A DNA stretch of 42,639 bases from Pseudomonadota bacterium (GTDB taxonomy: Bacteria; Myxococcota_A; Bradymonadia; UBA4248), in NCBI GenBank assembly GCA_017464085.1, contig JAFUEE010000019.1:1-42639 (forward strand). The letters run 5' to 3'. Below are positions 33,742 to 42,096 of this stretch, piece by piece. The notes under the pieces are model-generated. The model ran no database searches and was not told the origin of the DNA. It was given only the letters and a program-made list of their open reading frames with translations. A program made the translations under genes and the position numbers. How positions within the stretch are numbered: position 1 is the stretch's first letter; each line of letters starts with the position of its first letter.

Positions 33742-35901
33742 TTAACGGAGTGCAAGTAGTATAACGAGAATGATGATGACAATGATAATGAGACCGATGC
33801 TGTAGCTCAGAAGCTGAGGCAGCTTGCTGTTCTTGAGCTTGGCAGCTCTTTGAAGTTCGGGGTCGATGACGATTTCTTGTGACATGCGTCCGCCGAAGAA
33901 GCCATTTTCACTGTCTTCGTCAAAGTCATCATCATCCTCATCGCTGTCCTCTTCGTCATGCTTGCTGGAGCTATCGTCAGACTTTTCGGCCTTTTCTTCT
34001 TTCTTGTCTTCAGGCTTTTCGGCCTTTTCTTCTTTCTTGTCTTCAGGCTTTTCGGCTTTTTCTTCTTTCTTGTCTTCAGGCTTTTCGGCCTTTTCTTCTT
34101 TCTTGTCTTCAGACTTTTCGGCTTTTTCTTCTTTCTTGTCTTCAGACTTTTCGGCCTTTTCTTCTTTCTTGTCTTCAGACTTGTCCTTCTTGGATTTCTT
34201 TTTCTTTTTCTTCTTGGGCTTGTCTTCGGATTTCTCTGCGCTTGATTTGTCTGATTGGTCAGACGCGGACACTATGAGATTGGCATCAGCAATTTCATCC
34301 GAGTCTTGTATGGTATCCGTGAGTGTAGCTTGCGGAATCTGTTCTTTGATTTTGCTGAGATTATCTTGAGCAGCTTCTTTGGCGCGTTTTTCAGCTTTTT
34401 CGATTTCTTTTGTGAGATTTTCTTCAGCATCAGCTCTCATTTTGGCTTCTGCTTCGGCCTGGCGCTGTTCTTCTGATTTTTGTTCGGCGGCTTTCTTTTC
34501 AGTTTCGGCTTTAGCAAGCTCTTCTGCGCGCATGGCTTCGGCGGCAGCTTTGGTCTTTTCTTGCGCGAGACGATTGGCTTCTTTGGCTTTCTCTTCAGCC
34601 TCTCGGAATTTCTCTTCAGCTTCCCTTGCCTTTGCTTGAGCGAGGAGCAGGGCTTGTCGGGCTTCTTCTTCCATTCTCTTGCGATCTTCAGCTTCTCGTT
34701 TCGCGGCTTCTTCGGCTTCTCGTTTCGCGGCTTCTTCGGCTTCTCGTTTCGCGGCTTCTTCAGCCTCGCGCTTTGCTGCTTCTTCGGCTTCGCGCTTTGC
34801 GGCTTCTTCAGCTTCGCGCTTTGCGGCTTCTTCAGCTTCACGTTTCGCGGCTTCTTCGGCTTCGCGTTTCGCGGCTTCTTCGGCTTCGCGTTTCGCGGCT
34901 TCTTCGGCTTCGCGTTTCGCGGCTTCTTCGGCTTCGCGTTTCGCGGCTTCTTCGGCTTCGCGTTTTGCGGCTTCTTCAGCTTCGCGCTTTGCGGCTTCTT
35001 CGGCTTCGCGTTTTGCGGCTTCTTCGGCTTCGCGTTTTGCGGCTTCTTCGGCTTCGCGTTTCGCGGCTTCTTCGGCTTCGCGTTTCGCGGCTTCTTCGGC
35101 TTCACGTTTCGCGGCTTCTTCGGCTTCGCGCTTTGCGGCTTCTTCGGCCTCGCGCTGGAGTGCTTCTTCGGCTTCTTTCATCGCAAGGGCAGCTGCTTCA
35201 GCTTCGCGCTTTGCCTGTTCTTCAGCTTCTCTGCGGATGGCGTTTTCAGCTTCACGGAACGCGGCTTCTGTTTCACGGAGTTCATCGTCTTCGGCTTTTC
35301 GGAGCGCTTCCTCAACTTCGCGTCTGGCTGTTTCTTCTGCTTCCAGGCGAGCTTGTTTGGCGCGTTTTTTCTCTTCGAGCTGTTTTTGGAGCGCGAGGAT
35401 TTCTGCATCTTCATCGGAAGCGCTTTCCGCAGCGTCATGAGTGAGATTAGGCTGTGAAGCGGAGAGCGGGGTGCCTGGAGTGAACGCGATGGCAGGCATG
35501 GCGATGATGGTGTCATGCTTGTTGAAATCAATCTTTTCGATATCGTCCCATCCGGAGTCTTTATCGGAGTCGTTGTCCAGAAGCGCGCTGAGTGAAGCAT
35601 CGACTTTTTGGTGTGTCTGCTGAGATTCGGTCATGTCGTTTGGACTGTCCGCGGCAAGTTCATCGATGATTTCTGCATGAGCGTTATTCTGTGAAACCGT
35701 GTCGAGGATGGGCTGCGTCGGGGAGGGGCTGGTGCTGGCAGTTTTTTGCGCGTGAAACAGTTCGAGATCTGCGATCGAGATACCCGCAAGCGTTTGCATG
35801 CCGGTGTCAGCGGGCTTTTTGTTTTCGACTTTTGCGCCACAGTAGCCGCAAAAACGTGAATTTTCGGGTAACTCGTGTTGACAAGAACTACAGCGAATCA
35901 T
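33742..35901 (-). CDS. Zinc-ribbon protein with a very long charged helix and a C-terminal membrane anchor
   Basis: 719 residues. N-terminal zinc ribbon (CSSC and CGYC pairs, residues 4-20), an acidic linker, then from about 200 an uninterrupted Glu/Lys/Arg/Ala region. This includes about 19 tandem copies of the octapeptide AEEAAKRE, encoded by a 24-base DNA repeat (34701-35140). A second repeat follows: six copies of the 11-mer [12 protein letters not shown] (about 33975-34180). An acidic segment leads to a C-terminal membrane span ([23 protein letters not shown] region). Regular alternation of opposite charges predicts a rigid single alpha-helix rather than a coiled coil. The protein is probably cytoplasmic, anchored by its tail. 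The ATG at 35901 is chosen for the Cys-rich start and GGAG upstream; an upstream in-frame ATG (35970) adds a hydrophobic stretch without support. Confidence 0.8.
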   Translation of the reverse strand: MIRCSSCQHELPENSRFCGYCGAKVENKKPADTGMQTLAGISIADLELFHAQKTASTSPSPTQPILDTVSQNNAHAEIIDELAADSPNDMTESQQTHQKVDASLSALLDNDSDKDSGWDDIEKIDFNKHDTIIAMPAIAFTPGTPLSASQPNLTHDAAESASDEDAEILALQKQLEEKKRAKQARLEAEETARREVEEALRKAEDDELRETEAAFREAENAIRREAEEQAKREAEAAALAMKEAEEALQREAEEAAKREAEEAAKREAEEAAKREAEEAAKREAEEAAKREAEEAAKREAEEAAKREAEEAAKREAEEAAKREAEEAAKREAEEAAKREAEEAAKREAEEAAKREAEEAAKREAEEAAKREAEEAAKREAEEAAKREAEEAAKREAEEAAKREAEDRKRMEEEARQALLLAQAKAREAEEKFREAEEKAKEANRLAQEKTKAAAEAMRAEELAKAETEKKAAEQKSEEQRQAEAEAKMRADAEENLTKEIEKAEKRAKEAAQDNLSKIKEQIPQATLTDTIQDSDEIADANLIVSASDQSDKSSAEKSEDKPKKKKKKKSKKDKSEDKKEEKAEKSEDKKEEKAEKSEDKKEEKAEKPEDKKEEKAEKPEDKKEEKAEKPEDKKEEKAEKSDDSSSKHDEEDSDEDDDDFDEDSENGFFGGRMSQEIVIDPELQRAAKLKNSKLPQLLSYSIGLIIIVIIILVILLALR
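34701..35140 (-). repeat. 24-bp tandem repeat inside the long-helix gene
   Basis: About 19 units of 24 bases, each encoding AEEAAKRE, with mostly synonymous third-base differences (TTC/TTT-type changes on the plus strand). An in-frame, length-variable minisatellite. Confidence 0.95.
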
Positions 35902-36254
35902 GAGGAACACTCCAGAGCCGCAGAAAAGCGACAAAGCGAGGAAAATAAAAGTTGGATGCGTGCGAGACAAGCACGCCGCATTAACTTATAGCACAAGGGG
36001 GACGGACAACGGGAAAAAAAACACGTCTGTGGCGAAATGTAGTCGCGTTGCGCGAATGCGGTGCATGTCGCGCGTGTTCGTTTGCTTTGTGCAGGGATGT
36101 GGCAGGGCGTGTATGTGCGGCGCGTATCGGAGATAGCGCCGCGTGAGGCGCCGTATGGCCGTCGGCCATAGGCGCGTGCAGTGCGGCGAATGCGTGCCGT
36201 GCCGGAGGCAGGCGCGCGCGGCGCGTATCGCAGATAGCGGCGTCAGAGCGTGGG
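35902..36254. other. Intergenic region with hairpin repeats and no supported gene
   Basis: About 350 bases between the zinc-ribbon gene start and the MBL-fold gene end. The first 200 bases are unremarkable and should hold the promoter of the minus-strand zinc-ribbon gene, which I could not fix. The rest is GC-rich hairpin repeat. Confidence 0.6.
36117..36242. repeat. Bulged-hairpin repeat cluster 6 (three copies)
   Basis: 36117-36142: outer GCGGCGC/GCGCCGC, bulged G 36124, inner TATC/GATA. 36148-36175: outer GCGCC/GGCGC, bulged G 36153, inner TATGGCC/GGCCATA. 36223-36238: bulged G 36225, inner TATC/GATA, weak outer stem. Confidence 0.82.
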
Positions 36255-37052
36255 TCAGAAGCTGAACGTCATGCCTGGGGAGGCGATGCGGAAGCCGAGT
36301 TTTCTGGCGCGTGCGAAATCGTCTGCCGTTGTTTCATCTGCGTAGTGCATGAGGACGATCATTTTGCGGACATCCGGCGGGAGTTCAGCGAGTTCGTCGA
36401 TGGAGGTATGGACGGAATGCGGGTAGGGGGCGGAGAAATAGACCTCATGGAAGATGACTGAGATGTTTCTTTCGAGGAGCATCTCGATGCGTTTTTTGGA
36501 AAACGTGCAGTCGGATGTGTATGCGGCGTCGCTGCCGAGGAAGATGCCGAAAGCGGGTTTCTGCGCGGTGTGAATGACCGGGAAAGTCTCGCAGGGGAGT
36601 CCGAGGAGGTCGAAAGGCTCTCCAGGGTTTACGACATGGATGTCGGCATAGTCGTGCAGCGTGGTGATTTTGGTTTTTCCGTCCTGGTGAACGAGAGTTT
36701 CCATGGATGCGCGCAGGCAGTTTTCCCAGAGGTCGGTGCCTTCGATTTGGGAATGTTCGCGCGAGAAAGCGCTGGGGAGCCAGAGCCCGATTTTTCGCTG
36801 GCATGCGAAGAAGCTTCGGAAGAAGATTTCTTCGAGCCCGAGTGCGTGGTCGCCGTGCAGGTGAGTGATGAACGCGCCGTCGATGCTCTGTATGGGGATG
36901 TTGCGCGCGTGGAGCGCGAGCGGGCAGAGGATGCCGCAGTCGAGAAGCCAGGCGTGGCCGCAGGCGCGGACGATGGCGTTCGTGTTGTAGTTGGCAGGGG
37001 GCTTGGACCAGGCGTTGCCGGTGCCCAGAAACTGAATGGAGAATTGAGTCAT
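36255..37052 (-). CDS. MBL-fold metal-dependent hydrolase (RNase Z-like)
   Basis: 265 residues. The start FSIQFLGTGNAW and the metal motif HLHGDH (64-69), a later FLGSDAAYTSD Asp and MHYAD His give the two-metal site of the metallo-beta-lactamase superfamily. The FLGTG start and overall length are like RNase Z/ElaC and related MBL hydrolases, but the full RNase Z exosite arm is not evident. A tRNA 3'-processing role is therefore possible, not shown. A partial GGA ribosome site precedes the ATG. Divergent from the FHA gene. Confidence 0.82.
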   Translation of the reverse strand: MTQFSIQFLGTGNAWSKPPANYNTNAIVRACGHAWLLDCGILCPLALHARNIPIQSIDGAFITHLHGDHALGLEEIFFRSFFACQRKIGLWLPSAFSREHSQIEGTDLWENCLRASMETLVHQDGKTKITTLHDYADIHVVNPGEPFDLLGLPCETFPVIHTAQKPAFGIFLGSDAAYTSDCTFSKKRIEMLLERNISVIFHEVYFSAPYPHSVHTSIDELAELPPDVRKMIVLMHYADETTADDFARARKLGFRIASPGMTFSF

Positions 37053-37164
37053 TGCGCTTCCGTAGGGGCCAGGTATCGATACCGCGAGGGAGTTTACCCG
37101 AAATCGAGCTAGACGGCAAAAGATGTGACACGCAACGTTTAAGTTTAAAAAATTAAAACAGAGG

Positions 37165-37194
37165 TTGTCACGTCAAAGGTATATGAGTTAAAGT
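37165..37194 (+). promoter_or_regulatory. Candidate promoter of the FHA gene
   Basis: TTGTCA (37165-37170), 18 bases, TAAAGT (37189-37194), in an AT-rich divergent spacer. Confidence 0.33.
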
Positions 37195-37219
37195 AAAGAT
37201 TGCTGTGATGTGAGCGATC

Positions 37220-38254
37220 ATGATCACGGCAATGATTACAACCACTTACATCAATGGCGTATTCATGGTGCATCAATCTGAATCAGGACGTTACATACTG
37301 AAGTTCATATCGGGCAAATACCAGGGAGGTGAGTTCGCTCTGGAGATGAATCAGGAGCTGATCATCGGGCGCAGCAGCGAGCTCGAGATGGTCCTGATCG
37401 AAGACATGGTGAGCCGGCATCATGCGAAGATCGTGACGACGCCCGAGGAGATCACGATAGAGGATCTCGGCAGCACGAATGGCACGTTCGTCAATGGGGA
37501 GAAGATTACGAAATGCAAGCTGAAAGAGGGCGACCGGATATTGATCGGTACGTCGATTATCAAGCTTGTGTATGAAGAGCAGGACGCGAGCCAGCCGCCT
37601 CCTCCGCCGGCAGTCGCGATTCCCGATGGTCTTGAGCCGCCTGCGACGATGACCCTGACAGGTGCCAAGCGCGTCCATACGCAGTCGCGCGCGCGCCAGA
37701 CAGGCTCGGGCGTGCTGACGGGCGATATCGACCAGGTGCGCCTGCCCGACCTTCTGCAGCTCTTCGGACCGTCGAAGAAGACCGGCGCGCTCTTTGTGAC
37801 GACGCCCGGCGGCACTGAGGGCGGCATTTATATGCGCGACGGGCGCATTTATGGCGCTGTCATCAACGGGAATTTCGATGTCTCTGTCGAAAAGTCTTTC
37901 TGCCGCATCATGTGCTGGGAAAAAGGGTCTTTCCTTTTCGATAATACGGCCACATACGATTTTGCCGAGCCGATCAACGAGACTGTCGAGACGATGCTGA
38001 TGGAAGCGATGCGCGTGATGGATGAGACGCACGCCATTGGCGATGATGTGCCGGCCTTCGAGGCCATTTTCCGCATCACGTTCCCGATTCAGCCGAAACT
38101 GAGCGACCTCTCGAAAGAGCAGCTCGATGTGTTCCAGCTCGCGCTCGCGGAGCCTTCGATGGAAGCGATCCTCAACAGTTCGGAGCTCGATGATATCGAG
38201 ACGACAAAAGCGGTCGTTCACCTTCTCAGAAACCATTATATGGTCACAGTCTGA
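37220..38254 (+). CDS. FHA domain and DUF4388 (PATAN) signalling protein
   Basis: 344 residues from the first ATG. FHA domain about 25-115: IIGRSSELEMVLIEDMVSRHHAKI with the Arg and SRHH that contact phosphothreonine, then GSTNGTFVNG. A Pro-rich linker follows, then DUF4388 from about 165 (LTGDIDQVRLPDLLQLFGPSKKTGALFVTTPGGTEGGIYMRDGRIYGAVI) and a helical end. FHA-DUF4388 proteins are typical of Myxococcota and other gliding or predatory deltaproteobacteria and are thought to read Ser/Thr-kinase phosphorylation. A second in-frame ATG at 37265 gives a 329-residue protein starting nearer the FHA core; neither start has a strong ribosome site. A terminator follows the stop closely. Confidence 0.92.
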   Translation: MITAMITTTYINGVFMVHQSESGRYILKFISGKYQGGEFALEMNQELIIGRSSELEMVLIEDMVSRHHAKIVTTPEEITIEDLGSTNGTFVNGEKITKCKLKEGDRILIGTSIIKLVYEEQDASQPPPPPAVAIPDGLEPPATMTLTGAKRVHTQSRARQTGSGVLTGDIDQVRLPDLLQLFGPSKKTGALFVTTPGGTEGGIYMRDGRIYGAVINGNFDVSVEKSFCRIMCWEKGSFLFDNTATYDFAEPINETVETMLMEAMRVMDETHAIGDDVPAFEAIFRITFPIQPKLSDLSKEQLDVFQLALAEPSMEAILNSSELDDIETTKAVVHLLRNHYMVTV

Positions 38255-38266
38255 TTACTTTTCTGC

Positions 38267-38293
38267 GCCGCTTCATGTCGAAGCGGCTTTTTT
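38267..38293 (+). terminator. Terminator-like stem-loop between the FHA gene and yqeY
   Basis: GCCGCTTC (38267-38274) / GAAGCGGC (38280-38287), loop ATGTC, six T. Fifteen bases before the yqeY start. Confidence 0.9.
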
Positions 38294-38308
38294 ATGGAGT
38301 TTTTTCTC

Positions 38309-38755
38309 ATGTCTCTGATGAATGATGTTCAGGAACAGGTCAAAGTTGCCATGAAAGCCGGCGATGCTCGCCGGCGCGATGCGCTCCGCCTCGTCCACAA
38401 TGCCCTTAAAACCGAATTTATCAACAAGCGTCAGGATCTGACGCCCGATGAAGAGATTGCGATTCTGACGCGCGAAGCCAAGAAACGCCGTGAAGCGATC
38501 GAAGGCTATAAAGCTGTCGGCAGCGAAGAGCGCGCTGAACAGGAAGCTTACGAGCTTGACATCATCCAGGGCTTCCTCCCCGCCGGTCTCTCGGAAGATG
38601 AAGTCCGCGCGCTGATCGCGAAGCTCGTCGCCGAACTCGGCATTGCGAGCAAAAAAGACCAGGGCAAGCTGATGAAAGCCCTCATGCCGCAGGTCAAGGG
38701 CCGTTTCCCCGGCAACGATGTCAAGCGCCTCGTGGATGAACTGAACCTTCAGTAA
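38309..38755 (+). CDS. yqeY: GatB/YqeY domain protein
   Basis: 148 residues with the full YqeY fold: QVKVAMKAGDARRRDALRLVHNALK, then AKKRREAIEGYKAVGSEERAEQEAYELDIIQGFLPAGLSEDEV and GKLMKALMPQVKGRFPGNDVKRLVDELN. The family resembles the C-terminal tRNA-binding part of GatB and is thought to act on or near aminoacyl-tRNA; its exact role is unsettled. The ATG at 38309 is chosen because GGAG (38295-38298) precedes it; an upstream ATG (38294) lies in the T-run of the terminator. Codon use is strongly C-ending, as in rplC and glmM. Often placed beside rpsU or dnaG elsewhere; here it is between FHA and glmM. Confidence 0.93.
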   Translation: MSLMNDVQEQVKVAMKAGDARRRDALRLVHNALKTEFINKRQDLTPDEEIAILTREAKKRREAIEGYKAVGSEERAEQEAYELDIIQGFLPAGLSEDEVRALIAKLVAELGIASKKDQGKLMKALMPQVKGRFPGNDVKRLVDELNLQ

Positions 38756-38774
38756 TCCGATGGACGATTTCATG

Positions 38775-38806
38775 GCCGCAGATGTATGCGCATCTGTGGC
38801 TTTTTT
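38775..38806 (+). terminator. Terminator-like stem-loop between yqeY and glmM
   Basis: GCCGCAGATG (38775-38784) / CATCTGTGGC (38791-38800) with one G-T pair, loop TATGCG, six T. The glmM start follows 36 bases later. Confidence 0.88.
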
Positions 38807-38842
38807 GTATCTGGATGACCATGGACGCATGGAGGCGTTGAC

Positions 38843-40198
38843 ATGCAGAGAAAATATTTTGGCACGGACGGCATCCGGGGGCTTGCAAACCAGTTCCCCA
38901 TGACAGTCGATGTGGCGCTGAATCTTGGCAAGGCGCTTGTCGCGATGCTGCCGAGGCGCGGTTCTTCTTTTAAGGTGCTGATCGGCAAGGACACACGCCG
39001 GTCGGGATATATGTTTGAGTCGGCACTTGCGGCGGGCATCAATGCGATGAACGGCGATGTGCTTTTCACAGGGCCGCTTCCGACGCCTGCAATCGCTCAC
39101 CTGACGACGGCGATGCGCTGTGATGCGGGCATCGTGATCAGCGCGTCACACAATCCGTATCACGACAACGGCATCAAGGTATTTTCTGCGGACGGGTTTA
39201 AACTTCCGGATGATGTCGAGCTCGCGCTTGAAGCGCTCATCGAAGACCCCTCGTCGCTTGCCGAGCGCATGGCGCCGGAGCATATCGGGCGCTCTCGCAG
39301 GATTGACGATGCCCAGGGGCGCTATAATGCGTTCATCAAGTCGAACTTTGAGCGCGAGCTGTTGCTGGACGGCCTCAAGGTCGTCATTGACTGCGCGAAT
39401 GGCGCGTCCTATCGCATCGCGCCGGCCGTGCTCGAGGAGCTTGGCGCCGAGGTCATCGCGACAGGTGTCGAGCCGAACGGCTATAACATCAATGACGGCG
39501 TCGGTGCGCTCCATCCCGAGCATTGCGCCGGCCTCGTGCGCGAGCACCATGCGGATGTCGGCATCACGCTCGACGGCGATGCAGACCGCCTGATTCTTGT
39601 CGATGAGCTCGGGCAGATTGTCGATGGCGATGCCGTCATGGTCATGCTTGCGATTGACCTGAAAGCGCGCGGCCTGCTCAAAAAGAACACCCTCGTGACG
39701 ACCGTGATGAGCAATCTCGGCCTGCATCAGGTGCTTCATGCGCGCGGCATCGACACGATTCAGACGAAAGTCGGCGATCGCTATGTCGTTGAGGCGATGC
39801 GCGCCGAAGGCTATTCGCTCGGTGGCGAGCAGAGCGGCCATATCGTGATGCTCGATCACGCGACGACCGGCGACGGTCTGCTCGCTGCCCTGCGCGTCCT
39901 TTCGCTCATGCGCCGTTCCGGCCAGAAGCTCTCCGAGCTCGCGTCCGTGTTCCACAAACTCCCTCAGGTGCTGATCAATTTCCGCGTCGACCGCAAGATT
40001 CCGCTCGAAGAGCTGTCGATGTCTTCCAGGCGCATTGCTGAGGTTTCTGAAGCTTATGGCGATGCAGGCCGCGTCCTCGTGCGCTATTCTGGCACTGAGC
40101 CGAAGTGCCGTGTCATGCTCGAAGGCCCGGATTTGGCCGTTTTGCAGCGCGATGCACAGTCGATTGCCGATCTGATTGCCAAAGAGACTTCGAACTGA
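38843..40198 (+). CDS. glmM: Phosphoglucosamine mutase
   Basis: 451 residues. It converts glucosamine-6-phosphate to glucosamine-1-phosphate for UDP-GlcNAc, hence peptidoglycan and LPS. The start KYFGTDGIRG, active-site Ser102 in SASHNPYHDNGIK, Mg-binding DGDADR (about 243), sugar-binding GGEQSGH and the phosphate loop RYSGTEPKCRVM are all GlmM-type. Full length. GGAGG (38830-38834) is eight bases before the ATG. GlmM needs phosphorylation of the Ser for activity, in some bacteria by Ser/Thr kinases. It is followed by a dense cluster of hairpin repeats. Confidence 0.97.
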   Translation: MQRKYFGTDGIRGLANQFPMTVDVALNLGKALVAMLPRRGSSFKVLIGKDTRRSGYMFESALAAGINAMNGDVLFTGPLPTPAIAHLTTAMRCDAGIVISASHNPYHDNGIKVFSADGFKLPDDVELALEALIEDPSSLAERMAPEHIGRSRRIDDAQGRYNAFIKSNFERELLLDGLKVVIDCANGASYRIAPAVLEELGAEVIATGVEPNGYNINDGVGALHPEHCAGLVREHHADVGITLDGDADRLILVDELGQIVDGDAVMVMLAIDLKARGLLKKNTLVTTVMSNLGLHQVLHARGIDTIQTKVGDRYVVEAMRAEGYSLGGEQSGHIVMLDHATTGDGLLAALRVLSLMRRSGQKLSELASVFHKLPQVLINFRVDRKIPLEELSMSSRRIAEVSEAYGDAGRVLVRYSGTEPKCRVMLEGPDLAVLQRDAQSIADLIAKETSN

Positions 40199-40509
40199 TT
40201 TTGGGGCGCGCGATACGTCTGCACAAGAGACGTTTCGCGGAACGTCTTTACATTGGGCGCGGCTATGCTTTGCATACGCCGCGCATGGGCGCGCCTATTG
40301 CCTGCGGCAATACGGCGCGCAAGAGACGTTTGAACGTCTTTACAATGTCTTTACATTTGGACGTTTGACCAAACGTCTATACAACGTCTTTACATTAAGC
40401 GTGGCTTATCAATCTCCGAAAACTACTCGCCATTTGATACAAGGGGAGTTATGGTGCGCGTAAAGCAGGTGGGCAGGCCTGCTTGTGATGGCGAGCAAAG
40501 GAGGGCGTG
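40199..40509. other. Intergenic region filled with hairpin repeats
   Basis: About 310 bases, no gene. The first 180 bases consist almost wholly of the two hairpin types listed next. The last 130 lead to the ribosome site of the AAA-ATPase-like gene. Confidence 0.7.
40225..40377. repeat. Mixed hairpin cluster 7: bulged hairpins and GACGTT hairpins
   Basis: Bulged type: 40257-40284 (outer GCGCGGC/GCCGCGC, inner TATGC/GCATA, bulged C 40277) and 40289-40320 (outer GCGCGCC/GGCGCGC, inner TATTGCC/GGCAATA, bulged C 40313). GACGTT type: 40225-40249 (GACGTT/AACGTC), 40321-40343 (AGAGACGTT/AACGTCTTT) and 40360-40378 (GACGTTT/AAACGTC), each linked to TCTTTACAT or TCTATAC words. Confidence 0.87.
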
Positions 40510-42096
40510 ATGGGCAGGTTTCTCAATCCGGGCAACAGTGGTTTTCAAAGAGTTATCGGTGCTGAGGTTTATGTCGATAAGACTGGGATTATTGGATATC
40601 TCAATAAATGGATAGATACGGATGCTCGATATGTGTGCGTGAGCCGTGCGCGGAGATTTGGCAAGACCGTGGCGGCTCGGACGATTCGGGCTTATTACGA
40701 TAATTCATGTGATTCGCATGAATTGTTTGCGCCTTATGAAATCGCGCGCAATCCATCGTATGAAATGCATATCAACAAATATGATGTGATCGGCTTGGAT
40801 ATGCAGGCGTTTTTTTTGCGATCCGAGGATCCCAAAACATTTATTGATCGCATGGAGGCGGAAGTCCTTGATGAGGTGTGCGCCGAATGGCCTTCTATTG
40901 ACGGACTAAAGTCGTTGGGATTGGTGAATGCGCTTATTAAAGTACATAGTCAAACGGGAGCGCGATTTGTCTTTGTAATCGATGAATGGGATGCTGTTTT
41001 CCGCTACTGCCCGAATGATGAGATGCTGCAGAAAGACTGGATTCATTTCCTTCGCGATTTGTTCAAGCAGGAAGATATGGATGATGTGGTAGCGCTTGCG
41101 TATATGACGGGGATATTGCCGGTCAAAAAGTATAAAACGCAGTCATCGCTCAATCAGTTTCGTGAATATACGATGTTGCGTCCTCTGGTGCTTGAACCTT
41201 ATGTTGGCTTTTTGCCTTCGGAAGTGGATGCGCTTTGCGAGCAGTTTGGCATGGATCGGGCGGGCGCTGCAGAGTGGTATGATGGCTATATGTTGCCGCA
41301 CGAGCATCACGTATATAATCCGTGTTCGCTGGCACAGGCGATGATGTATCATGCTTATGGGAGTTATTGGACGAAGACGGATACGTTTGAATCGCTTTTG
41401 GATTATATCAATGCCGATTTAGATGGCGTATATGGTGATGTGATGTGTATGATTGGCGGCGGTCGTGTCAATGTGGATACGATATCTTATGATAATTCAT
41501 TTACTGTTCCGCAATGTAAGGATGATTGTTTTACGCTGCTCGTGCATATTGGTTATCTGGCTTATGACGAAGAGGCTTCGCAGGTTTTTATACCTAATGA
41601 AGAAGTGCGCATGGCCTTTCGTGCGGCGCTTAAAAAATGTGCCTGGCCAGATGCGATCAAGCCATATCAGCGCTCTCAAAAGTTTATAGAAGCGATATGT
41701 GCAGAAGATAGCACCACTGTTGCCCAGATGGTTGAGGAAACGCATCAATATATGACATCTGTTTTGGCTTATAATAATGAAAATGCGCTTGCCTGTGTGA
41801 TTTCTGTATTATGTTTTTATGCCGAAAATCAGTACCATGTGATACGTGAATTTCCGACAGGGAAAGGCTTTGCCGATATCGTGTTATTGCCTAAAAGACG
41901 GGTTCAGATGCCTGCGGTTGTGATTGAATTGAAATTCAAAAAAGATGTCCGTGCGGCGATTGATCAGATTCATGACAATCAATATCCGGGTAAATTACAT
42001 GATTTTTATGGCGAACTGATATTGGTAGGGATCAGTTATGATAAGCGAAAGGCGCATGACTGCGTGATTGAGCGCTTCGAGCGCGAAGCGGAGTGA
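40510..42096 (+). CDS. AAA-ATPase-like / PD-(D/E)XK nuclease protein (DUF1703 type)
   Basis: 528 residues. The start FLNPGNSGFQRVIGAEVYVDKTGIIGYLN, Walker-A-like SRARRFGKT (45-53) and Walker-B-like FVIDEWDAVF (about 155-164) define the AAA-ATPase-like family (PF09820). The C-terminus has a PD-(D/E)XK core with Asp456 in GFADIVLLP, Glu473 and Lys475 in VIELKFKK (PF08011 type). Such genes are massively expanded in gut and rumen bacteria; a nuclease or defence-like role is proposed but unproven. AGGAGG (40498-40503) sets the ATG at 40510 rather than the GTG at 40507. Codon use is more A/T-ending than in glmM next door, and hairpin arrays lie on both sides, both hinting at transfer. Confidence 0.93.
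   Translation: MGRFLNPGNSGFQRVIGAEVYVDKTGIIGYLNKWIDTDARYVCVSRARRFGKTVAARTIRAYYDNSCDSHELFAPYEIARNPSYEMHINKYDVIGLDMQAFFLRSEDPKTFIDRMEAEVLDEVCAEWPSIDGLKSLGLVNALIKVHSQTGARFVFVIDEWDAVFRYCPNDEMLQKDWIHFLRDLFKQEDMDDVVALAYMTGILPVKKYKTQSSLNQFREYTMLRPLVLEPYVGFLPSEVDALCEQFGMDRAGAAEWYDGYMLPHEHHVYNPCSLAQAMMYHAYGSYWTKTDTFESLLDYINADLDGVYGDVMCMIGGGRVNVDTISYDNSFTVPQCKDDCFTLLVHIGYLAYDEEASQVFIPNEEVRMAFRAALKKCAWPDAIKPYQRSQKFIEAICAEDSTTVAQMVEETHQYMTSVLAYNNENALACVISVLCFYAENQYHVIREFPTGKGFADIVLLPKRRVQMPAVVIELKFKKDVRAAIDQIHDNQYPGKLHDFYGELILVGISYDKRKAHDCVIERFEREAE

Noticed and set aside
34701..35140. Regular 24-bp repeats that might be taken for a CRISPR array
   Set aside because: No unique spacers; the repeat is contiguous, in frame and encodes AEEAAKRE.
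34480..35457. Plus-strand open frames rich in Phe/Gly or Ser/Ala opposite the long-helix gene
   Set aside because: All three plus frames stay open only because the 24-base tandem repeat has no stop codon; the zinc-ribbon start, ribosome site and membrane tail support the minus frame.
35900..36136. 78-residue plus-strand open frame upstream of the zinc-ribbon gene
   Set aside because: Runs from the start of a divergent gene into hairpin repeats, has no ribosome site and no family resemblance.
36570..37112. 180-residue plus-strand open frame opposite the MBL-fold gene
   Set aside because: Antisense to a gene with a complete HLHGDH metal site; no motif or ribosome site of its own.
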